A stretch of DNA of 39,415 bases from an uncultured Alistipes sp. (GTDB lineage Bacteria > Bacteroidota > Bacteroidia > Bacteroidales > Rikenellaceae), in contig CALUOX010000014.1 of the NCBI GenBank assembly GCA_944322375.1, forward strand, positions 1 to 39,415, read 5' to 3'. The notes under the pieces are model-generated. The model searched no databases. It saw only the letters and a program-made list of their open reading frames with translations, and was not told the origin of the DNA. Positions 23,504-31,742 of this stretch are shown piece by piece; within the stretch, counting starts at the first letter, position 1, and every line of letters starts with the position of its first letter. The translations under genes were made by a program, and so were the position numbers.

Positions 23504-24862
23504 ATGGCGAAATCGGGAAATTTGTTGATTGTCGATGACAACCGCAGCATTCTGGGTGCACTGCGTTTGTTGTTGGAAAACTACTTCGTGCGGGTCGAGG
23601 CACTGCCCTCTCCCAAGGAGTTGGATGCAGCATTGCGCGATCCGGCGTTGGATGTCGTGCTGCTCGATATGAACTTCACGGCGGGAATCAACAACGGCAA
23701 TGAAGGGATCTATTGGCTGCGTCGCATCCGGGAGCGGCGTCCCGATGTGAAGGTCGTCCTCTTTACCGCCTATGCCGAGATCGACCTTGCCGTTCGTGCG
23801 ATGCGCGAAGGTGCGGTGGATTTTGTCGTCAAGCCTTGGAACAATGAACGTCTCGTAGCCTCGTTGTGCAATGCCCGGGATCTGGCACAGTCGCAGCGCG
23901 AAGTGAAACGTCTGCAGGAGCTGCGGCGGGAGATCTCTTCCGACGAACCGATGTTCTGGGGCGACAGCGCGGCCATGTCGCGGATCCGCGAACTTGTCGA
24001 GAAGGTCTCGGCGACGGATGCCAATATTCTCATTACGGGTGAGAACGGTACGGGCAAGGAGATGCTGGCCCGGGAGCTCCACCGTCGTTCGCCGCGCAAC
24101 GGCGGGCCGATGGTGACGGTCGATATGGGTGCCGTATCGGAGACGCTGTTCGAAAGCGAACTCTTCGGCCACGTCAAGGGTGCCTTCACCGACGCCCGCA
24201 GCGATCGGGCCGGGAAGTTCGAGGCGGCCGATGGCGGAACCCTGTTCCTCGACGAAATAGGCAACCTGCCGCTGCATCTCCAGCCGAAACTGCTGTCGGT
24301 GCTGCAGAACGGTACGATCGTGCGTGTCGGCAGCAACCGCCCGGTAAGGGTCGATTGCAGGCTCGTATCGGCGACGAACCGCGATCTTTTCGGAATGGTT
24401 GCGGAGGGGTCTTTCCGTGAGGACCTGTTGTACAGAATCAATACGATCCATATCGATCTGCCGCCGTTGCGGCAGCGGTTGGAAGACGTCGTGCCGCTGG
24501 CAAGGCGTTTCCTGGTGCGTTATGCCGCCAAATATCGTAAAACGATCCATGACTTTACGCCTGCGGCGCAACGGGAGATGACGGCGCATGCCTGGCCGGG
24601 CAACATCCGGGAGTTGCAGCATGCGGTCGAAAAGGCGGTCATTCTGTGTGACGGTTCCGAAATTACGCCGGATACGCTGTTGCTGCACCGCGTTGTCGCC
24701 CCGGTCATCGGCCCGGAGGCCTTTACGACGTTCGAGCAGATGGAACGTGCGATGATTGAGCATGCCATGACGCAGCATGATGGCAACCTGTCGGCCGTGG
24801 CGCAGCAGCTGGGCGTTACGCGGCAGACGCTCTACAACAAGATCAAACGTTACGGATTATGA
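23504..24862 (+). CDS. Sigma-54-dependent response regulator (NtrC type)
   Basis: A 452-residue protein. The receiver domain (about 1-120) has LLIVDDN, phosphoacceptor Asp55 in VVLLDMNF and Lys110 in FVVKPW. The AAA+ domain has Walker A GENGTGKE (179-186), the sigma-54 contact loop GAFTDA (226-231; GAFTGA is the classic form and GAFTDA is a frequent variant), Walker B GGTLFLDEIGNL and the arginine-finger region FREDLLYRIN. The C-terminus is a Fis-type helix-turn-helix (LSAVAQQLGVTRQTLYNKIK). It is divergent from the TolC operon and overlaps the kinase gene by 4 nt. The ATG at 23504 starts the receiver; the upstream in-frame ATG at 23441 would add a nonconserved tail. Confidence 0.92.
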   Translation: MAKSGNLLIVDDNRSILGALRLLLENYFVRVEALPSPKELDAALRDPALDVVLLDMNFTAGINNGNEGIYWLRRIRERRPDVKVVLFTAYAEIDLAVRAMREGAVDFVVKPWNNERLVASLCNARDLAQSQREVKRLQELRREISSDEPMFWGDSAAMSRIRELVEKVSATDANILITGENGTGKEMLARELHRRSPRNGGPMVTVDMGAVSETLFESELFGHVKGAFTDARSDRAGKFEAADGGTLFLDEIGNLPLHLQPKLLSVLQNGTIVRVGSNRPVRVDCRLVSATNRDLFGMVAEGSFREDLLYRINTIHIDLPPLRQRLEDVVPLARRFLVRYAAKYRKTIHDFTPAAQREMTAHAWPGNIRELQHAVEKAVILCDGSEITPDTLLLHRVVAPVIGPEAFTTFEQMERAMIEHAMTQHDGNLSAVAQQLGVTRQTLYNKIKRYGL

Positions 24863-26163
24863 GACCTTTGAAGCGATCCTTCCCGCAGCCGCTCTCATGG
24901 GCGGTGTTGTTGGCCGTGGTTGCAGCGGCGGCCGGAGCCTTGCTTGTCCGGGAGAGTTATCTTCTTGCATCTCTGTGCATCGTATTGATTGCAGTCATTG
25001 TCGTGCGGCTTGTCCGTCTCTATGATAAATCCATGCGCCGGGTGAACTTTTTGCTTGATGCGATCCGGAACAATGATTTGAGTTTCCGTTTCAGTGAAAA
25101 AACGGCCGACGGGGATGAACGTCCGCTCAATATCGCATTGAACCGGATCCGGGAGATTGTCGTGGAGGCCAAATTGCAGGCCGAAGAGCGTGAACGTTAC
25201 TATCAGCTTATCATGGAGTGCGCCCGCACGGGGCTGATGACCATCGACGATACCGGGTGTGTCTATCAGGTCAATGGAGAGACGCTTCGGATCTTCGGCC
25301 TGCAGCGAATGACTCACATCCGGCAGCTTCAGACGGCCTATCCGGAGGTTGCGCTTGCGCTTGCGGCCATTCGGCCCGGAGATCGCCTGCGGGTGAAGAG
25401 TTCGAGCGAGAGCGGAGAGGTCAACCTGTCGTTGACCTGTTCGGAGTTCATGCTGGCCGGGCGGCGGTTGCGGGTTGTCTCGGTGAGCGACATCGACGAT
25501 TACCTGAGTGCTGCGCAGATCGAATCATGGAGCAAACTTACACGGATACTGACGCATGAGATCATGAATTCGCTCGCTCCGATTACCTCGTTGAGCGATA
25601 CGCTGCTGCATCTGGACCGGCCGCTGGATGCCGATGTCGCGCGGGGGTTGGAGACGATCTCCGCCACAAGCCGCCGACTGACAACGTTTGTCGAGACGTT
25701 CCGCCGCTTTACACGTATTCCCGAGCCTCAGAAATCGGCCTTCGAAGTGGGACCTCTGCTCGAAAGGAGTGTGCAGCTGCAGGCTGTACCTGCCGTGGAG
25801 ATTCATCTTGACGTGGAGCCTGCCGACATGTTGATTTATGCCGACGAAAATCTGATCGGTCAGGTTGTGACGAACCTTCTGAAGAATGCGGTGGAGGCGG
25901 TGGCCGCATGTCGAACTCCGCGGATTGAGGTGGTGGCCCGCATCGATGCGGCTGAGAATGTTTGTATTGATTTTACGGATAATGGCAGTGCGATTCCCGC
26001 CGACGTCGCCGAGAATATCTTTACGCCGTTTTTTACGACCAAGCACGATGGCTCGGGTATCGGATTGAGCGTCTCGCGCCGCATCATGCAGCTGCATAAC
26101 GGATCGCTGCGGCCGATCTCGAATGTCGGTGGTCGGGTGACGTTTAGACTGCGTTTCGAATAA
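24859..26163 (+). CDS. Sensor histidine kinase (NtrY-like)
   Basis: A 434-residue membrane kinase. Two close N-terminal helices (about 12-31 and 34-52) leave almost no periplasmic loop, so it probably senses within the membrane or from inside. A HAMP-like segment (LLDAIRNNDLSFRF) is followed by a PAS domain (about 110-215, GLMTIDDTGCVYQVNGETLRIF). The phosphoacceptor His233 is in ILTHEIMNSLAPITSL, and the ATPase has N-box LLKNAVEAV, FTDNGSAIP, FTPFFTTKHDGSGIGLS. Its ATGA overlap with the regulator gene indicates a cognate pair controlling the divergent efflux operon. Confidence 0.92.
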   Translation: MRPLKRSFPQPLSWAVLLAVVAAAAGALLVRESYLLASLCIVLIAVIVVRLVRLYDKSMRRVNFLLDAIRNNDLSFRFSEKTADGDERPLNIALNRIREIVVEAKLQAEERERYYQLIMECARTGLMTIDDTGCVYQVNGETLRIFGLQRMTHIRQLQTAYPEVALALAAIRPGDRLRVKSSSESGEVNLSLTCSEFMLAGRRLRVVSVSDIDDYLSAAQIESWSKLTRILTHEIMNSLAPITSLSDTLLHLDRPLDADVARGLETISATSRRLTTFVETFRRFTRIPEPQKSAFEVGPLLERSVQLQAVPAVEIHLDVEPADMLIYADENLIGQVVTNLLKNAVEAVAACRTPRIEVVARIDAAENVCIDFTDNGSAIPADVAENIFTPFFTTKHDGSGIGLSVSRRIMQLHNGSLRPISNVGGRVTFRLRFE

Positions 26164-26401
26164 ATCCCGATAAACTCCGCCTCACCTCTTCTCCGCTCCT
26201 TTCTTCACTTCCTGCTCTTCTTTTCCGAGTTCGCTCTTCCGCGCCCTTTCCCCCCCCCTTCTCCATGCGGGCGGCGGGGTTTGCAGGGTGCCGGATACTC
26301 TTTATGCGGAGTGCCCGTGCCTGCTGTTCGTCGTTTTAGTGTAAGAAGTTGAAAAACAGGCTGCTGTTGTGCGGAACAAACCGCTGCCGCCGGAGCATGA
26401 A

Positions 26402-26446
26402 AACAAAACCGGCAGCATGTATCTTGTTGACATGCTGCCGGTTTTC
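26402..26446. terminator. Terminator of tRNA-Glu (works on both strands)
   Basis: A perfect 13-bp stem, ACCGGCAGCATGT (26408-26420) with its complement (26430-26442), 9-nt loop. On the minus strand it is followed by TTTGTTTT; on the plus strand by TTTTC. Confidence 0.85.
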
Positions 26447-26450
26447 TGCG

Positions 26451-26522
26451 TAGTGGATAGGGGATTCGAACCCCTATGTCATGCGTGAGAGGCATGTATC
26501 CTAACCCTTAGATGAATCCACC
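26451..26522 (-). tRNA. tRNA-Glu(CTC)
   Basis: Read on the minus strand: acceptor GGTGGAT with ATCCACT (G-U at the first pair), D-arm, anticodon stem CATGC/GCATG with loop CTCTCAC (anticodon CTC), T-arm GGGG-TTCGAAT-CCCC, discriminator A. CCA is not encoded. The overall pattern is that of bacterial tRNA-Glu. Confidence 0.95.
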
Positions 26523-26539
26523 GTTCGGCTTTGTGCGTG

Positions 26540-26570
26540 CAAAAGTAACATGAAATTCCGAATCTTCAAA
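26540..26570 (-). promoter_or_regulatory. Consensus promoter of tRNA-Glu
   Basis: On the minus strand TTTG (26570-26567), 19 nt, TACTTTTG (26547-26540): a perfect Bacteroidota promoter. Transcription would start about 10 nt before the tRNA. Confidence 0.82.
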
Positions 26571-26655
26571 ATTTTTCCGTTTTTTTTGTTGCAGATAATG
26601 CTTTTTCTCCGCTTTTGTAGTACTTTTACCGTTGTCAAACCATTGCAGAACGACC

Positions 26656-27387
26656 ATGAAACCTGCACGTATCCTTCTTCCTGCGCTGTTCGCAGTCCTG
26701 TTTGCCGGTGCCTGCCGCCGGAATGTCCAACCTGTTTTGGCCGACCGTTCCTTCGATACGGTGATCCTCTGCGGCGTGGTGCCGTGCGATGTCTCCTGTC
26801 GGTTCCGAACAATTGAAAATGCCGGGCAAAACGAGGCGCTTGCCGCGATCGAAAACGCCAATATCAATTATTTCTTTGCTCTGGAGGACTTCGTCGGCTC
26901 CCCCGAGGATGCGGCCCGGGTTCTTCTGGATCGGTTCGCCGCAGAGTGCGCATGCGATACGCTCTATAATCCCGCGATGCGTTACAGTCTGAACATCTCG
27001 TCCGATGCCGTGTTGCTCGATACGCTGCTGGTCTGTAAGATCCGGCGGGAGAGCTATACCGGAGGCGCTCATGGCGCATATTCGACCCGCTATCACAATT
27101 ATGGTGTCGCGGGCGGTTATGAGTTGTCCCTGTGCGATCTCCTCTCCGAAGAGGAGTTTGCCCGCCTGACCGGACAGATCCGCAGGAAACTGTGCGATCA
27201 ATACGGTGTTGCCGACGAGGAGCAGCTGGCACAACTGGGATTCTTCCCGTCGATGATCGCTCCGACCGAGAATTTTGAAATCACGCCCTCCGGCATTACG
27301 TTCCACTACGATCCCTACGAGATCGCCTGTTATGCCATCGGAGAGGTCGAGGTGCCTTTTGCCCGCGAGGAGCTTGGTGTGAAATGA
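26656..27387 (+). CDS. RsiV/DUF3298-like lipoprotein
   Basis: A 243-residue lipoprotein (lipobox LFAGAC, lipidated Cys20). After a DUF4163-like N-terminal part (about 30-125), the DUF3298/RsiV part shows YTGGAHGAYSTRYHNY and ends with ITFHYDPYEIACYAIG and VEVPFA. Members of this family bind lysozyme in the anti-sigma factor RsiV; here no anti-sigma helix is present, so that role should not be assumed. It overlaps xseA by 4 nt (ATGA), so it is translationally coupled to a DNA-repair operon. The ATG at 26656 is chosen for the lipoprotein signal. Confidence 0.78.
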   Translation: MKPARILLPALFAVLFAGACRRNVQPVLADRSFDTVILCGVVPCDVSCRFRTIENAGQNEALAAIENANINYFFALEDFVGSPEDAARVLLDRFAAECACDTLYNPAMRYSLNISSDAVLLDTLLVCKIRRESYTGGAHGAYSTRYHNYGVAGGYELSLCDLLSEEEFARLTGQIRRKLCDQYGVADEEQLAQLGFFPSMIAPTENFEITPSGITFHYDPYEIACYAIGEVEVPFAREELGVK

Positions 27388-28658
27388 TTCCTATTGCCTA
27401 TATCACGCTCCGGGAGCTGCAACAGCGCGTGCGGCAGACCCTTGAGGAGCGTTTTGCGTTGCCCGTATGGGTCAGTGCCGAGATCTCCGAAATAAAGGTC
27501 AATACGTCGGGACACTGCTATCTCGAACTGATTGAGAAGGGGGACGGTGACGCGGTGCCCAGGGCTCAGGCACGGGCCGTGATCTGGCGTTCGCAGTATC
27601 AGCGTCTTGCGGCCCGTTTCGAGGCCGAAACGGGGCAGTGTCTTGCCGCCGGAATACGTCTGCTGGCAAAGGTCTCGGTCAATTACCATGAGATTTACGG
27701 ATTTTCGTTGCAGATTCTCGATATCGACCCTTCCTATACGTTAGGCGACATGGAGCGGCAGCGGCAGTTGACCATTGCCCGTCTGCAGGCAGAGGGGGTG
27801 TGGGAGATGAACCATACGCTGGAGTTGCCGGCGGTCGTGCAGCGTATTGCCGTCGTGTCGAGCAGCAAGGCGGCGGGGTATCAGGATTTTTGCAATGAAC
27901 TGCGGAAAAGTCCTTATCGGTTTTGCGTCGAGCTGTTCGAGGCTGCCGTGCAGGGTGCTGCGGCTGAAGATTCTCTGGTCGAGGCTCTCGGGCGGATCGC
28001 CCTGCGGGAGGAGGATTTCGATGTTGCGGTCATCATTCGCGGCGGCGGCTCGGTGAGCGATCTCAACTGTTTCAACGGATACCGGATTGCCAACCATGTG
28101 GCGCAGTTTCCGCTGCCGGTATTGACGGGAATCGGGCATGACAAGGATACAAGCGTGACGGACATGGTCGCCCATACGGCTCTCAAGACACCGACGGCCG
28201 TGGCTGCGTGGCTGGTGGAGCGGATGGCTCAGGTCGAAGGGTGGCTCGTGACGGCCGGACTTCAGATCGCCGAAGCGGCGCGCGAGACGCTCCATGCGGC
28301 CGAGATCGGCCTTCAACAATGCAGTGCGGCGTTCCTGCAGCAGAGCGAGCGGCTGTTGCTGGAGGAGCGGAATCGCCTGACCCGTGCGGCCGAGGGTGTG
28401 CAAACGGCTCCGTTCGAGTTCTTGCGCCGGGAGCAGCTCCGCGTCACGGCGGCTTCCGATCTGTTGCTGAGCCATTCGGTCGATCGGGTTTTGCGGCGCG
28501 GTTTTGCAATCGTCCGCCTGCACGGTGCCGCCGTGAAGAGCGTCAACGATCTGAAGCGGGGGGACCGGCTCGACATCACGCTGGCGGACGGAAGCGTGGC
28601 GGCCGATGTGACGGCGGTCTCCAAAGCGATGAATAACAGTCAAGAGGACAATGGATAA
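27384..28658 (+). CDS. xseA: Exodeoxyribonuclease VII large subunit
   Basis: A 424-residue protein, within the normal range for XseA. The N-terminal OB-fold (about 1-100: ITLRELQQRVRQTLEERF, LPVWVSAEISEIK, GHCYLELIEK) binds single-stranded DNA. The catalytic domain has RIAVVSSSKAAGYQDF, VIIRGGGSVSDLNCFN and TGIGHDKDTSVTDMVAH. A long coiled-coil arm (about 285-370) is followed by DRVLRRGFAIVR. With XseB it degrades single-stranded DNA to oligonucleotides. It overlaps its upstream neighbour by 4 nt and xseB by 8 nt. Confidence 0.95.
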   Translation: MIPIAYITLRELQQRVRQTLEERFALPVWVSAEISEIKVNTSGHCYLELIEKGDGDAVPRAQARAVIWRSQYQRLAARFEAETGQCLAAGIRLLAKVSVNYHEIYGFSLQILDIDPSYTLGDMERQRQLTIARLQAEGVWEMNHTLELPAVVQRIAVVSSSKAAGYQDFCNELRKSPYRFCVELFEAAVQGAAAEDSLVEALGRIALREEDFDVAVIIRGGGSVSDLNCFNGYRIANHVAQFPLPVLTGIGHDKDTSVTDMVAHTALKTPTAVAAWLVERMAQVEGWLVTAGLQIAEAARETLHAAEIGLQQCSAAFLQQSERLLLEERNRLTRAAEGVQTAPFEFLRREQLRVTAASDLLLSHSVDRVLRRGFAIVRLHGAAVKSVNDLKRGDRLDITLADGSVAADVTAVSKAMNNSQEDNG

Positions 28659-28842
28659 AAAAGAACTTACCTATGGCGAGGCGATGACCGAGATCGAGGC
28701 CATTCTCGCAAAATTCCGGAACGAGGAGATGTCGGTCGATACGTTGGCTGCCGAGGTCAAGCGTGCAACGACATTGATCGCGTTCTGTCGTAAGCGCCTC
28801 CTGAAGGCCGAGGCCGATATCAAGAAAATCACGCAGGAATGA
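28651..28842 (+). CDS. xseB: Exodeoxyribonuclease VII small subunit
   Basis: A 63-residue helical protein with the XseB pattern: LTYGEAMTEIEAILAKF, a short linker MSVDTLAAEVKRATTLI and a final helix FCRKRLLKAEADIKKI. Several copies bind the coiled-coil arm of XseA. It overlaps xseA by 8 nt and the methyltransferase gene by 4 nt. Confidence 0.93.
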   Translation: MDKKELTYGEAMTEIEAILAKFRNEEMSVDTLAAEVKRATTLIAFCRKRLLKAEADIKKITQE

Positions 28843-29609
28843 AACGGCTGATCTGCTGGATGCTCAATCATGTCCCGCGCCCCTTGTTGCAGCGGCTTGC
28901 CGGCTGGAGTGTCCCGGTCGTGGGGCTTTTCTATCTCGGGCGGGGTCGTGAATGTCCGATCTGCGGGACCCGGAGACGGCGTTTTCTGCCTTACGGATAT
29001 GTGTCGTCGCGTCCCGACGCCCTGTGCCCGACCTGCCTGTCGCTTGAACGGCACCGTCTGTTGTGGCTCTACCTTACGCGCGAGACCGATCTGTTCCGGC
29101 ATCCGGCCCGTATTCTGCATATCGCTCCGGAGGTCTGTCTCATGAAGCGTCTGCGGCGATGTGCCGCCGACTATACGACGGCCGATCTGGAGAGCCCGCT
29201 GGCCGATCTCCATTTCGACGTACAGCGGATCCCGCTTCCGGATGCGTTCTGCGACGTGCTGATCTGCAACCACCTCCTCGAACATGTTGCCGATGACCGG
29301 CAGGCGATGCGGGAGTTTTATCGCATTCTGCGTCCCGGAGGCTGGGGCGTTCTGCTCTCGCCGGTCGATCGTTCGCGCGCCGTGACCTTCGAGGATGATT
29401 CGATCACGGATCCGGCCGAGCGAACCCGGATCTTCGGGCAGTACGATCATCGCCGCATCTATGGCCGGGATTACGGCGACCGGTTGCGTGAAGCGGGCTT
29501 CGAGGTTGAGGAGATCGATTATGCCGCACGCTTCAGCGAGCGGGAGCGTCAGCTGTATGCCTTGCCGGAGGACTGGATCTATGTCGTCCGGAAAGGATCC
29601 GCGAGCTGA
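28839..29609 (+). CDS. Class I SAM-dependent methyltransferase with zinc-ribbon-like N-terminus
   Basis: A 256-residue protein. Residues about 35-75 hold two Cys pairs, CPICGTRRRRFLPYG and CPTCLSLERHR, which look like a zinc-binding ribbon. The Rossmann fold follows: ARILHIAPEVCLMKRL (motif I region), YTTADLESPLADLHFDVQRIP, DVLICNHLLEHVADDRQAM and EFYRILRPGGWGVLLSPVD. The motif I glycines are poorly kept (HIAPE), as in many methyltransferases of surface-polysaccharide type. Its substrate is unknown. It is the last gene in the operon with xseA and xseB, joined by an ATGA overlap. Confidence 0.82.
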   Translation: MKRLICWMLNHVPRPLLQRLAGWSVPVVGLFYLGRGRECPICGTRRRRFLPYGYVSSRPDALCPTCLSLERHRLLWLYLTRETDLFRHPARILHIAPEVCLMKRLRRCAADYTTADLESPLADLHFDVQRIPLPDAFCDVLICNHLLEHVADDRQAMREFYRILRPGGWGVLLSPVDRSRAVTFEDDSITDPAERTRIFGQYDHRRIYGRDYGDRLREAGFEVEEIDYAARFSERERQLYALPEDWIYVVRKGSAS

Positions 29610-29917
29610 ACGGTTGAGGACGGGGCGGCCGGAGACGTTTGATTTGAAGCGTCTGTATTGGCCCACAGTGCCGGCACGGCCGCTTGTAGGGGGGGGAGGT
29701 GAAAAATGGTACGGCTCTGTTGCGGGCGGTACCGTCGATGCGAAATAACGGAAGAGCGGCTGAATTGCAATTCAGCCGCTCTTCCGTTATCTCATCCTCC
29801 CCCTCCGTTTTCAGGTTTCAGGCCGGAAGGATCTTCGTTGCGGGGCCTTTTCCCTCCTCTGTCTTGACGGCCCGCTCTTCTCCTCCCCTCACTCCCTTGC
29901 GGGATGGGAGCGTAGGA
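29610..29917. other. Intergenic region between convergent genes
   Basis: About 310 bp separating the methyltransferase from folE. It contains a run of eight G (29689-29696), the perfect 46-bp palindrome at 29745-29790 and a following pyrimidine-rich stretch. CACTCCC with GGGAG around 29889-29908 could form a weak hairpin near the folE 3' end. No open frame is convincing. Confidence 0.6.
29745..29790. repeat. Perfect 46-bp palindrome
   Basis: ATAACGGAAGAGCGG at the left edge is mirrored exactly to the right end CCGTTAT, with the axis between 29767 and 29768; all 23 pairs match and there is no loop. It lies between convergent genes and could serve as a two-way terminator in RNA, though no clean T-run follows on either side. 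Confidence 0.85.
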
Positions 29918-30514
29918 TTACCGGATCAGATTCATGAACTCTTCGCGGGTGCGGTGGTCACGCAGAAAGATCCCCGTAAAGGCCGAGGTCGTGGTCGAGG
30001 AGTCCTGTTTCTCCACGCCGCGCATCTGCATGCACATGTGGCTCGCCTCGATGACGACGGCCACGCCCAGCGGATGCAGCGCCTCCTGTATGCAGTCGCG
30101 GATCTGTACGGTCAGCCGCTCCTGTACCTGCAGCCGTCGTGCAAAGCATTCCACCACGCGGGCGATCTTCGAGAGCCCCGTGATGTATCCGTCGGGAATA
30201 TAGGCGACATGCGCCTTCCCGTAAAAGGGCAGCATGTGGTGTTCGCAGAGGGAATAGACCTCGATGTCGCGAACGAGCACCATCTGTTTGTACTCTTCGC
30301 GGAACATGGCACTCAACAGAATGTCACGCGGATTTTCGGCATAGCCTTTCGTCATGAAGGCCATGGCCTTGGCTACCCGCTCGGGGGTCTTCGCCAGCCC
30401 CTCGCGTGACGGGTCTTCGCCCAACAGCCGCAAAATGGCGGCATAGTGTTCGCTCAACTCGGCGATTGCTTCCGGTGCGTAAACTTCCTCTCTCCGGTAT
30501 AGTTTGTTCTCCAT
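29918..30514 (-). CDS. folE: GTP cyclohydrolase I
   Basis: A 198-residue enzyme converting GTP to 7,8-dihydroneopterin triphosphate at the start of folate (and possibly queuosine) synthesis. Motifs: [20 protein letters not shown] (35-52), the zinc site [10 protein letters not shown] with Cys90 and His93, [30 protein letters not shown] (as adjoining motifs) and [13 protein letters not shown] with the third zinc cysteine. Length is typical. The ATG at 30514 follows a -7 box by 7 nt. Confidence 0.95.
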   Translation of the reverse strand: MENKLYRREEVYAPEAIAELSEHYAAILRLLGEDPSREGLAKTPERVAKAMAFMTKGYAENPRDILLSAMFREEYKQMVLVRDIEVYSLCEHHMLPFYGKAHVAYIPDGYITGLSKIARVVECFARRLQVQERLTVQIRDCIQEALHPLGVAVVIEASHMCMQMRGVEKQDSSTTTSAFTGIFLRDHRTREEFMNLIR

Positions 30515-30521
30515 AGCGGTG

Positions 30522-30529
30522 CAAAGATA
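30522..30529 (-). promoter_or_regulatory. -7 promoter box close to the folE start
   Basis: The minus strand reads TATCTTTG, then only 7 nt to the ATG at 30514. A very short or missing leader is implied. No good -33 element was seen. Confidence 0.5.
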
Positions 30530-30637
30530 GGGATTTCGTGGAAAAGATCGGCGTTCTGCGGCTACTTTTCATGTGCGGATGCCGCGGACATGGGCGTGTC
30601 GCCCCTCCGCTTCCCGCGATGCGTCGGGTACTTCCGG

Positions 30638-31261
30638 CTACGACCGGTTTGCGCTCTCCTCCTCTGACGCGGGATGTTGTCCGGGAGCGGTATCTCCCGC
30701 CTGCGCATCGGCTATTTTCCGGCGGCTTACGGCGTTGGCCGCCGCCTTGAGCCGTTGAAGATAGTCCGACCAGGCGACCTGCTGCGTTCCGTAGGTGACG
30801 TTGAGTTCATACTCGAGCGGCAGCCAGGTGGCGATGTCGGCTTCGTTGTGCTGGATCACGGCTTCGAGTTTGTCGAGCGCCTTGTAGAGCTTCGATTCCG
30901 GCGTTTCGAGCGCCTCCATCTCGGCAAAAAGCGCCTGCCACTCGCCGCGCAGCGGCTCGGGAAGCGTCGAGATCCATCCGGCCAGCAGTTCGGCTTCGTG
31001 TGTTTCGTCTGCCGCATGTTTCTCGAAGGCCGGAATGTCCCCCGTGAAGGCCTCGCCCAGATCGTGAAGCAGACACATCCGTACGACACGGTCGATGCAG
31101 AGATCGGGAAATTCGTCGGCGACAAGCAGCGCCATGAGCGCCACCCGCCAGCTGTGTTCCGCAACGCTTTCACGTCGGCCCGTCGAGGTCCACGAATGGC
31201 GCGGTGTGCATTTGAGCCGTTCGGCGACGGCAAGTATCTCGAGAAGACGTTCGGGTGTCAT
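30638..31261 (-). CDS. HD-domain phosphohydrolase (YfbR/HDDC2 type)
   Basis: A 207-residue protein. The HD metal site is assembled from ESVAEHSWRVALMALL (first His), MCLLHDLGEAFTGDIP (His-Asp) and a later Asp in LYKALDKLEAVIQHNEADI. This pattern is that of the YfbR/HDDC2 5'-deoxynucleotidases, which remove phosphate from dNMPs, although related members act on other nucleotides. The last about 25 residues are Ala/Glu-rich and probably disordered. The start codon overlaps the stop of the S4 gene (ATGA), so the two are co-translated. Confidence 0.85.
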   Translation of the reverse strand: MTPERLLEILAVAERLKCTPRHSWTSTGRRESVAEHSWRVALMALLVADEFPDLCIDRVVRMCLLHDLGEAFTGDIPAFEKHAADETHEAELLAGWISTLPEPLRGEWQALFAEMEALETPESKLYKALDKLEAVIQHNEADIATWLPLEYELNVTYGTQQVAWSDYLQRLKAAANAVSRRKIADAQAGDTAPGQHPASEEESANRS

Positions 31262-31656
31262 AGTTCTTCGTCGTCGTAACAGATTCCGTCCATGAGCGAG
31301 TCGAGTTCGCGCCGCTCCTTCTTTGTCGGGCGTCCCGTGCCCCTGTCGCGGAAGACGAAGATCGTCTCGCGCGGTGCATTGAGCTTATCCAGCTCCTCCT
31401 GTGGCGTGATGTTGAGACAGTAGGCCGGAACGTTCTTGGCCGGCTGGCGGCTCGTCACCAGATCGAGTACCTTGTACTGATAGATGACCGGCATGCGTTT
31501 GACCGCCACAATGTCGCCGATCTTCACCTCGCGCGACGGTTTGCAGGTCGATCCGTTGACCGTCACGCGGTTCGTGCGGATCGCCTCGGCGGCGTCGCTG
31601 CGCGTTTTGAAGATGCGCACCGCCCACAGATATTTGTCGAGTCGTACCTCTTCCAT
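31258..31656 (-). CDS. S4-domain RNA-binding protein (Hsp15/HslR-like)
   Basis: A 132-residue protein starting MEEVRLDKYLWAVR, followed by the S4 fold (FKTRSDAAEAIRTNRVTVNG, then CKPSREVKIGDIVAVKR, about 15-55) and a basic tail with GRPTKKERRELDSLM. This is the Hsp15/HslR layout; E. coli Hsp15 rescues stalled 50S subunits that carry nascent chains. The frame stays open much further upstream (to 32016) only because it runs antisense through the GC-rich 3' end of the next gene; the S4 motif decides the start at 31656. Confidence 0.88.
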   Translation of the reverse strand: MEEVRLDKYLWAVRIFKTRSDAAEAIRTNRVTVNGSTCKPSREVKIGDIVAVKRMPVIYQYKVLDLVTSRQPAKNVPAYCLNITPQEELDKLNAPRETIFVFRDRGTGRPTKKERRELDSLMDGICYDDEEL

Positions 31657-31742
31657 CGTTATTCCCTTTCGTTTATCGCAATCGCCGGCCGGAGACGACC
31701 TCTTCAGGCAGGGCCGTTGTCCGGGCCGCACGATCTCAGGTT

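Noticed and set aside
26656..27387. Anti-sigma factor assignment for the RsiV-like lipoprotein
   Set aside because: It lacks an N-terminal cytoplasmic anti-sigma helix and no sigma-factor gene is adjacent; it is anchored as a lipoprotein instead.
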